From assembly GCA_944325235.1 (NCBI GenBank), contig CALUZE010000046.1:1-9130 (forward strand): 9,130 bases of DNA, read 5' to 3'. The notes under the pieces were generated by a model. It had not been told where the DNA came from. It saw only the letters and a list, made by a program, of their open reading frames with translations, and made no database searches. The position numbers were made by a program, and so were the translations under genes. The stretch's first letter is position 1. Each line of letters begins with the position of its first letter. Shown in pieces: positions 1 through 4,335 of the stretch. This DNA is from an uncultured Elusimicrobiales bacterium. Lineage in GTDB: Bacteria > Elusimicrobiota > Elusimicrobia > Elusimicrobiales > Elusimicrobiaceae.

Positions 1-166
1 GGACAGTGCTTTGACGCGTGCGCACGTTTTCGCGAAAAGGTGGAGCAGATTGCCCCCTGCGGGCAGACAGCCACGCATTTGCCACATCGAATACATTCTG
101 GAGTATTGGGGGTCTGATAGGCGGGAATGTCGAGCGGACAGGCGGTTTTACATTGCGCACATTGGC
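1..166 (-). pseudogene. Out-of-frame fragment of a 2x[4Fe-4S] ferredoxin-type protein
   Basis: The minus-strand frame two bases ahead of the TldE-like frame (that is, +2 relative to it) reads CAQCKTACPLDIPAY followed, five residues later, by PECIRCGKCVAVCPQGAI. These are C-x2-C-x3-CP and C-x2-C-x2-C-x3-CP arrangements. Cysteine codons lie at 159-161, 150-152, 138-140, 93-95, 84-86, 75-77 and 63-65. This is the pattern of the C-terminal double [4Fe-4S] domain found in ferredoxins and in Fer4-containing membrane proteins (the NapH/YccM type is one possibility). One cysteine of the first cluster, expected three residues before the first one seen, is a glycine here. This suggests that the ferredoxin sequence begins at about 160-165, right where the TldE-like sequence stops making sense. 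The frame stays open to the edge and has no start of its own in the window. It is either the tail of another gene joined by rearrangement or a piece misjoined in assembly. The cofactor motif is clear; the host protein is unknown. Confidence 0.72.
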
Positions 167-1096
167 CACCAGTAAGCGGTTGATAAAATCCACCGCGGCT
201 TCCGGCGTCATCAGGACGGGGCCGATGTAAGGCTCGGCTTTGGTCGCCTGATAAAATTGGGAGGCCTCCTGCAAGACGCGGTCCACCAGCGTTTGCACCA
301 CCGGTTCACGCTGTGTAACATCTTTCGGCAGGGCCACTTGCCGCTGCAGCCATATTTTATAACCGTCTTTGTTGCGCACCTGCGCCGCCACAATGGCACT
401 GACCTCAGCCGTCGCGTATTGATAAAAGCCGCCGTCGCTGTTTAAATAGTACCAATCGTCCTGCTCCAGGCAGAGGTCCACGTTAAAATTTTCCAAATAC
501 GGGACATCTTTCCCCAAAGCGGAGAATTTTTGGGCCCATTCTTGCATTTGTTTCCGCGGCACTTGCGGAAACGGCGGAATATCCTCCACGAAAGACGCCT
601 GCTGCGCCGGAACAAAATCGGGCAGTTCATCCGTCAAATTTTTTTGGCGTTTATAGGCCTGCTTTTTTTCGTACATTTCGGAGGCGTTCAAATAGCTGTT
701 GTCCGTGATGGACCACAGCGCGCGGCGGATACCCCAATAGCTCTGGGCCACGCTCCCCAGTTCGGACGGTGCATAGCGGAACTCGTCCGACGTAAAACCC
801 ATACTGTCGTTTTTAGGCGAACCGGCCGCCAGCACCACCCGGGCCGAGAGCTGATGGGAAGGGTCGTCGGAAGACGCAGACAACTGGCCGAACGAAGCCC
901 CCTGGCAAAAGTGGTGTACGTTTTGCAGCTGATAGGCCAGGTAATACGGCTTGGGCCCGTTTTTGACGTGCAGCTGGTCCAGCGAACGCGTCATTTCGTC
1001 CTTCATTGCGCGGAAGTATACATTGTCCGGCAGCGGGGCGGCAGCCGCCAGCCCGCTAACGCTAAACAGCATCAGAAAAAGAAAAATTTTCCTCAT
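1..1096 (-). CDS. Exported TldE-like (PmbA/U62 family) protein, catalytic motif lost; 3' part missing or replaced
   Basis: The frame is open from an ATG at 1096 to the window edge (365 codons). The first ~20 residues (MRKIFLFLMLFSVSGLAAAA) form a signal peptide, so the product should be periplasmic. The mature part resembles its upstream neighbour: both have a PYYLAY/IYYLAY segment, an AGSPK motif at a similar position and a G/A-P-x-x-x segment before the active site. Aligned without gaps there, the neighbour's HEVLGH corresponds to NRLLVA here (residues 306-311, about 164-181). The zinc-site His and Glu residues are therefore absent, as in TldE/PmbA, the non-catalytic partner of TldD. The start overlaps the upstream stop as ATGA, with GGAGGAG at 1101-1107. 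After about residue 312 the translation no longer looks like the family: the expected V/DD and Y-DDEG segments do not appear. An unrelated ferredoxin motif sits in another frame of the same DNA. The reliable part of this gene is about 165-1096; the tail in this frame is probably spurious. I am confident of the family and less sure of the role. Confidence 0.8.
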   Translation of the reverse strand, partial: MRKIFLFLMLFSVSGLAAAAPLPDNVYFRAMKDEMTRSLDQLHVKNGPKPYYLAYQLQNVHHFCQGASFGQLSASSDDPSHQLSARVVLAAGSPKNDSMGFTSDEFRYAPSELGSVAQSYWGIRRALWSITDNSYLNASEMYEKKQAYKRQKNLTDELPDFVPAQQASFVEDIPPFPQVPRKQMQEWAQKFSALGKDVPYLENFNVDLCLEQDDWYYLNSDGGFYQYATAEVSAIVAAQVRNKDGYKIWLQRQVALPKDVTQREPVVQTLVDRVLQEASQFYQATKAEPYIGPVLMTPEAAVDFINRLLVANVRNVKPPVRSTFPPIRPPILQNVFDVANAWLSARRGQSAPPFRENVRTRQSTV

Positions 1097-2793
1097 TTGG
1101 CTCCTCCTTTTTTCGCGGCGGAAGGCGGCGGCAACACCGGCGGCTTGTAGCTGCTTTTGTGGGTTTTTTCAATTTCCAGCGCTTCCAGTAATACGCTGGG
1201 CGCAATGGCGGACACCGGCACCCAGCCGGACTCCGCCCCGCACGTTCCGTTAAATACGGCGTAATCGTCCGCCGCGGCCAGTATTTTATTAAAGCTCACC
1301 AGCGGCGTGCCCACCATATCGGCCCCGCGCACGGCTTCTTTGCGGCCGTCCGGGTACAGCCGGTACACCAGCGTCGGCTCCAGCTTAAACGCCTGCGGCG
1401 CATACGTATCGGTTTGGGTAAAACCGCCGGAAAGGTCTTCAATAATAAAACCATAGGGCTTGCCCTGGCGTTTGATTTCGGCCAGCAGCATTTGTTCCAG
1501 CTCGTCATACGGCACGGTTTCGGAGGCCATCACCCGCGTGTTGCCCATACGCGCCACCGCCCGCATGCCTTTGGAGGCGCGGCCGTGGCCGTTGGATTTG
1601 GAAAACCCTTTAATGGGGCTGCTGCTCATCAGAAAATTTTTCAGTACGCCGTTTTCCACCAGCGTGACCGGGCGGGATTTGACGCCTTCGTCATCGTACT
1701 CGTAAAATCCGCGCAGCGGGACGCCGTCAAAATACGCCAGGGTGGCGTCGTCCACAATCGTCAATATGGGCGCCACAACCGGCTGGCCGACTTTGTCGGT
1801 AAACGTTTTGCCGAAAGCGTCGTCTTTCTGGCGGTGGCCTTCCACGCGGTGGCCCAGCACTTCGTGCACGAACACGGCCATAGCGCGGTTCTTTAAAATA
1901 GCGGGGGCCGTCATCGGTTCGGCCTCGGGCGCTTTGGAAAGCATTTGCAGTTCGTCCAACGATTTTTGCACGTCCGCCAGCAATTGTTCTTCGCTGGGCA
2001 GTTCGCTTTCTTTCAGCACATCGTAAGCCCCGGTGCGGGTCAGTTCCAGCCCGTCCTCCGTGTAACCCAACAACGTGTAGCCCAGCCGGGCATAGGCAAA
2101 CGGCGTTTTCAGGCGCGTGCCCGCCGAATCCACAAAATAGCGGGACCCTTGGGAAACCGTAAACGAAAAACCGCTGTCCAGCACAAAGGCGTGGCCCTGC
2201 ACGAGTTCGGAGGCCTTCAAGAGCATCGCTTTGATTTTGGCTTCGTCAAACGCAAGCGGGGCTTCTTCCCGGCAGTAAGCAGACGGAGGCGGCACGACAA
2301 AATCGTTTGAATTATCCGAGCGTTTGGACGCGTTGACGCTGTCCGCCTGCACCAGGCTGTATTCCGCCTGGGCGGCTTCGGCCGCGTCTTGGGTGGCCCG
2401 CCACACCTCCGTGCGGAATGCCTTGCCGTCACCGGACAGGCTCGGCATCGGATACAGTGAAAAATACCCGCGGCTATAATCGGTTTTTAAAGTGCGGGTA
2501 TTGTCCATTTTCGGGCTGCCGGCGCGGGCAATTACCTGCAGTTCGGCGTCCCGCGGGTGGTTTTCCTGCCGTACGCCGCCTTCGGTCACGTACAGGTTGG
2601 TTTCTTGTTCCTCGTGGTAAATATACGCCAGGTAATAAATGGACGGCTTTTGTTTTTTAAGCGTTTTAAAACTGCGGTTCAGTTCCGTTTCCAACAGTTG
2701 GATAGGGCGTTGGTCGGCCACGTTGCACAAGCCCTGCGCGGCCAGCGGGAGCACGCTCCCCCAAAGCATCCCCAGCAAAAGGATTTTTTTCAT
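1093..2793 (-). CDS. Exported TldD-like metallopeptidase (peptidase U62 family)
   Basis: This 566-residue protein has a clear type I signal peptide (MKKILLLGMLWGSVLPLAAQ), so it acts outside the cytoplasm, unlike E. coli TldD. An N-terminal PmbA/TldD fold region spans roughly residues 30-290. The metal site follows: HEVLGH (H310, E311, H315) matches the family HExxxH, and C518 in NGTCGAESGWVPV matches the late cysteine ligand. Between them are the family-typical IVDD (about 346-349) and YEYDDEGVKS (364-373) segments. TldD works with an inactive partner, TldE, to cut unfolded peptides; the next gene is such a partner-like paralogue. The C-terminus ends in a proline-rich tail and KKGGAK, whose codons contain the ribosome binding site for that gene. 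The start is supported by GGGAGGAG at 2796-2803 and by the signal peptide. The stop overlaps the next start by four bases. The family is near certain; the substrate is unknown. Confidence 0.93.
   Translation of the reverse strand: MKKILLLGMLWGSVLPLAAQGLCNVADQRPIQLLETELNRSFKTLKKQKPSIYYLAYIYHEEQETNLYVTEGGVRQENHPRDAELQVIARAGSPKMDNTRTLKTDYSRGYFSLYPMPSLSGDGKAFRTEVWRATQDAAEAAQAEYSLVQADSVNASKRSDNSNDFVVPPPSAYCREEAPLAFDEAKIKAMLLKASELVQGHAFVLDSGFSFTVSQGSRYFVDSAGTRLKTPFAYARLGYTLLGYTEDGLELTRTGAYDVLKESELPSEEQLLADVQKSLDELQMLSKAPEAEPMTAPAILKNRAMAVFVHEVLGHRVEGHRQKDDAFGKTFTDKVGQPVVAPILTIVDDATLAYFDGVPLRGFYEYDDEGVKSRPVTLVENGVLKNFLMSSSPIKGFSKSNGHGRASKGMRAVARMGNTRVMASETVPYDELEQMLLAEIKRQGKPYGFIIEDLSGGFTQTDTYAPQAFKLEPTLVYRLYPDGRKEAVRGADMVGTPLVSFNKILAAADDYAVFNGTCGAESGWVPVSAIAPSVLLEALEIEKTHKSSYKPPVLPPPSAAKKGGAK
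1094..1107 (-). promoter_or_regulatory. Ribosome binding site and ATGA start/stop overlap coupling the two tldD-like genes
   Basis: On the minus strand the end of the TldD-like gene reads AAAGGAGGAGCCAAATGAGG. GGAGGAG (1101-1107) is a near-perfect Shine-Dalgarno sequence and also encodes the Gly-Gly of the C-terminal KKGGAK. The TGA stop (1093-1095) shares bases with the ATG at 1094-1096. This layout normally gives translational coupling and near-equal amounts of two subunits, which fits a heteromeric TldD/TldE-like complex. The coupling is inferred from the layout. Confidence 0.8.
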
Positions 2794-2823
2794 AACTCCT
2801 CCCGGTTTGAAAGCACCTTAAAA

Positions 2824-2832
2824 ATTGTAGCA
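2824..2832 (-). promoter_or_regulatory. Probable extended -10 promoter of the tldD-like pair
   Basis: On the minus strand TGC-TACAAT gives an extended -10 element (TACAAT at 2829-2824, TG-N just upstream). It is placed so that transcription would start near 2817, about 24 bases before the ATG at 2793. No good -35 hexamer lies at 16-18 bases (TCTGCT at best), so the call rests on the -10 and its position. The element faces away from the tRNA promoter on the other side of this intergenic region. Confidence 0.5.
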
Positions 2833-2842
2833 TAAAGAGCGT

Positions 2843-2871
2843 TTGGAGCAGAAGACAAAAAATGATAAGAT
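2843..2871 (+). promoter_or_regulatory. Probable promoter of tRNA-Thr
   Basis: TTGGAG (2843-2848) and TAAGAT (2866-2871) are separated by 17 bases, and the -10 is preceded by TGA, giving an extended -10. Transcription would begin around 2878, a few bases before the mature tRNA end at 2885. The -10 hexamer matches only four of six consensus positions, so confidence is moderate. The element overlaps the palindrome at 2866-2882. Confidence 0.45.
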
Positions 2872-2882
2872 ATTATATCTTA
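2866..2882. repeat. Perfect 17-bp palindrome upstream of tRNA-Thr
   Basis: TAAGATATTATATCTTA has two perfectly complementary 8-base arms around a single central T. It covers the proposed -10 and start region of the tRNA promoter and ends two bases before the tRNA. It could be an operator for a dimeric regulator, or a chance product of AT-rich promoter DNA. No regulator gene lies next to it in the window. Confidence 0.55.
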
Positions 2883-2884
2883 AC

Positions 2885-2957
2885 GCCGAGGTAGCTCAAC
2901 TGGCAGAGCAACGGTTTTGTAAACCGTAGGTTGTGGGTTCGACTCCCATCCTCGGCT
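2885..2957 (+). tRNA. tRNA-Thr (anticodon UGU)
   Basis: The cloverleaf folds fully. The acceptor stem is GCCGAGG (2885-2891) with CCTCGGC (2950-2956), and the D stem is GCTC/GAGC. The anticodon stem ACGGT/ACCGT encloses the loop TTTGTAA, and the T stem GTGGG/CCCAT encloses TTCGACT. The anticodon is TGT (2918-2920), which reads threonine codon ACA and, by wobble, other ACN codons. The discriminator base is T2957. No CCA is encoded (the next bases are GCT), so the end must be added by tRNA nucleotidyltransferase. The gene stands alone with its own promoter and terminator between divergent protein genes. Confidence 0.96.
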
Positions 2958-2966
2958 GCTTTTTAG

Positions 2967-2987
2967 CCGCCAACGGGCGGTTTTTTT
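2967..2987 (+). terminator. Rho-independent terminator of tRNA-Thr
   Basis: CCGCC (2967-2971) pairs with GGCGG (2976-2980) around a four-base AACG loop and is followed by seven T residues (2981-2987). It lies ten bases after the tRNA and separates it from the terC promoter. Confidence 0.85.
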
Positions 2988-3005
2988 ATATCCCCCCCTG
3001 CAAAC

Positions 3006-3014
3006 TGCTATAAT
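3006..3014 (+). promoter_or_regulatory. Extended -10 promoter of terC
   Basis: TGC-TATAAT (hexamer at 3009-3014) is a perfect extended -10. The -35 region 17 bases upstream (TTATAT, 2986-2991) is weak and overlaps the end of the tRNA terminator. The start would be near 3021, giving a leader of only about 30 bases. That is too short for the manganese riboswitch often found before genes of this family. Confidence 0.65.
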
Positions 3015-3050
3015 GGGTATATCCCTTATTATTGGAGAAAGTTAGAAAGA

Positions 3051-3986
3051 ATGGAACCTGTAACTACAACCGTATCGGTCGCCATGTGGATTGCTTTTTG
3101 GGTAATCGTGCTGGCGGCTTTGTTTATTGATTTGGCCGTACTCAACAAACACCACGGCAAAGTGGATATGAAAGAAGCCGTGCTGATGGTATGCGCCTGG
3201 ATTTCGCTGGCGGCGCTGTTCGGCGGAGCCATTTGGCTGGTGGAAGGCCCGCGCCACGCGCTGGAATTTTACACCGGGTATGTGCTGGAATATTCGCTGT
3301 CGGTGGACAATATGTTTGTGTTCATTATGATTTTCAGCTATTTTGCCATTCCGCACAATTTGCAGCCCAAGGCCCTGCTGTGGGGTATTTTGGGCGCGGT
3401 GGTATTGCGCTTCATCTTTATTTTCCTGGGCGTAAAGCTGATTTCTATGTTCTCGTGGACGATTTATGTCTTCGGCGCGCTGCTTATTTTTACCGCCGCC
3501 AAAATGCTCCTGCAAAAGGAAGACGATAACTTTGACCCCAGCCAATCGTTCATTTTAAAAGTGCTCAAAAAATTTATGCCGCTTAAAACCGATTACCACG
3601 GCGAAAATTTCTTTGTGCTGGAAAAAGCCAAATACTACGCCACCCCGCTGTTTGCGGCCGTGCTGGTGATTGAAATGTCCGACCTCATCTTTGCGGTGGA
3701 CTCTATCCCGGCGGTGCTCTCCATCACGCAGGACACGTTTTTGGTCTATTCGTCCAACATCTTTGCCATCATCGGGCTGCGCTCGCTGTACTTTCTGCTG
3801 TCCGGGATGGCGGGCAGATTTCCGTATCTCAAGTACGGCATTTCGGTCATTCTGTTCTTTGTGGGCGTAAAAATGCTGATTTCGCATTACTTCAAAATCC
3901 CGGTTACGGCGTCTTTGGGCGTGATTGTGGGGATTTTGGCCCTGTCCATTTTGGCCAGCAAGTTTTTCCCGCCCAAAGAGGCATAA
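3051..3986 (+). CDS. TerC/Alx-family integral membrane protein (probable metal-ion exporter)
   Basis: This 311-residue polytopic membrane protein has about nine hydrophobic segments, beginning at residues 11-31. It shows the two TerC-family signatures: EYSLSVDNMFVF (80-91) and EMSDLIFAVDSIPA (208-221), whose acidic residues lie inside membrane segments. The length matches the Alx branch rather than the shorter YceF/YkoY forms. Characterised relatives (E. coli Alx; Bacillus YceF and YkoY) export manganese or help metallate exported proteins; older names link the family to tellurite resistance. A link to the exported metallopeptidase-like pair next door is possible but speculative, because the genes are divergent. 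GGAG at 3034-3037 and a purine-rich run up to the ATG serve as a loosely spaced ribosome binding site. The family is certain; the transported ion is inferred. Confidence 0.93.
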   Translation: MEPVTTTVSVAMWIAFWVIVLAALFIDLAVLNKHHGKVDMKEAVLMVCAWISLAALFGGAIWLVEGPRHALEFYTGYVLEYSLSVDNMFVFIMIFSYFAIPHNLQPKALLWGILGAVVLRFIFIFLGVKLISMFSWTIYVFGALLIFTAAKMLLQKEDDNFDPSQSFILKVLKKFMPLKTDYHGENFFVLEKAKYYATPLFAAVLVIEMSDLIFAVDSIPAVLSITQDTFLVYSSNIFAIIGLRSLYFLLSGMAGRFPYLKYGISVILFFVGVKMLISHYFKIPVTASLGVIVGILALSILASKFFPPKEA

Positions 3987-3989
3987 GGC

Positions 3990-4019
3990 TGGACAGAACG
4001 GACTTTTATTTACTAGAAT
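3990..4019 (+). promoter_or_regulatory. Promoter of rpmB
   Basis: TGGACA (3990-3995, five of six consensus matches) and TAGAAT (4014-4019, five of six) are 18 bases apart. The -35 begins four bases after the terC stop, and transcription would start near 4026, about 33 bases before the rpmB ATG. This is the best two-element sigma-70-like promoter in the window, as expected for a ribosomal protein gene. No terminator is seen between terC and rpmB, so some read-through is likely. Confidence 0.75.
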
Positions 4020-4058
4020 ATAGGAACGAAATTTATCTCAGTTATAAGGAAGGAAATT

Positions 4059-4253
4059 ATGGCGTATAAATGTGCAGTGTGCGGCAAGGCGCCGGTGTCC
4101 GGCGGCTCTTACAGCCACTCTAACTTAAGAACCAAAAGAAGCTTTAAACCGAACCTCCAGAAGCAAAAAGTAGTCCTGGACGGCAAAACCCAGACTGCTT
4201 ATGTGTGCACTGGCTGCATCAAAAGCGGTTTGGCCAAAAGACCCACCAAATAA
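4059..4253 (+). CDS. rpmB: 50S ribosomal protein L28 (zinc-binding, four-cysteine form)
   Basis: The 64-residue protein has the L28 pattern: MAYKCAVCGK at the start, a SHSNLRTKRSFKPNLQ stretch at about 19-34, and a C-terminal TGCIKSGL helix. Two CxxC pairs (C5/C8 and C50/C53) form the zinc ribbon of the zinc-requiring (C+) version of L28. Many bacteria carry a C- version lacking these cysteines. L28 binds 23S rRNA in the large subunit. AAGGAAGGAA at 4046-4055 provides a strong ribosome binding site. The gene has its own promoter and terminator and stands alone rather than beside rpmG, its partner in many proteobacteria. Zinc dependence suggests that zinc supply matters for its expression in this organism, but no zinc-regulator site is evident. 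Confidence 0.97.
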   Translation: MAYKCAVCGKAPVSGGSYSHSNLRTKRSFKPNLQKQKVVLDGKTQTAYVCTGCIKSGLAKRPTK

Positions 4254-4270
4254 GTTATCTTTTTTGGACG

Positions 4271-4306
4271 AAAAGCCCGTGCTTATTCCTTAGTGCGGGC
4301 TTTTTT
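4271..4306 (+). terminator. Rho-independent terminator after rpmB
   Basis: AAAAGCCCGTGC (4271-4282) pairs with GTGCGGGC plus the following Ts (4293-4304) around a ten-base loop. The stem includes two G-U pairs, and a run of six T residues (4301-4306) follows. It ends 29 bases before the GTG start of bamA, so the envelope operon needs its own promoter. The best candidate is TAAAAT at 4309-4314 with no convincing -35, so I do not list it as a feature. Confidence 0.88.
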
Positions 4307-4335
4307 ATTAAAATTACCAAAAGGAAGGGGGTACT

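Noticed and set aside
530..1150. 206-codon plus-strand frame opposite the tldE-like gene
   Set aside because: It is an Arg/His/Gln-rich shadow of the minus-strand gene and runs across the junction of the two tldD-like genes. No motif or start signal was seen.
2801..2822. Lipobox making the TldD-like protein a lipoprotein
   Set aside because: The only early cysteine (C23) is preceded by Q-G-L, which does not fit the lipobox pattern. The signal peptide looks like a type I site at LAAQ.
2988..3050. Manganese (yybP-ykoY) riboswitch before terC
   Set aside because: The leader from the extended -10 promoter to the ATG is only about 30 bases, too short to hold the riboswitch fold.
3042..3545. 167-codon minus-strand frame opposite terC
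   Set aside because: The translation is His/Gln/Asn-rich, typical of reading a hydrophobic membrane protein gene backwards. TerC is clear on the plus strand.
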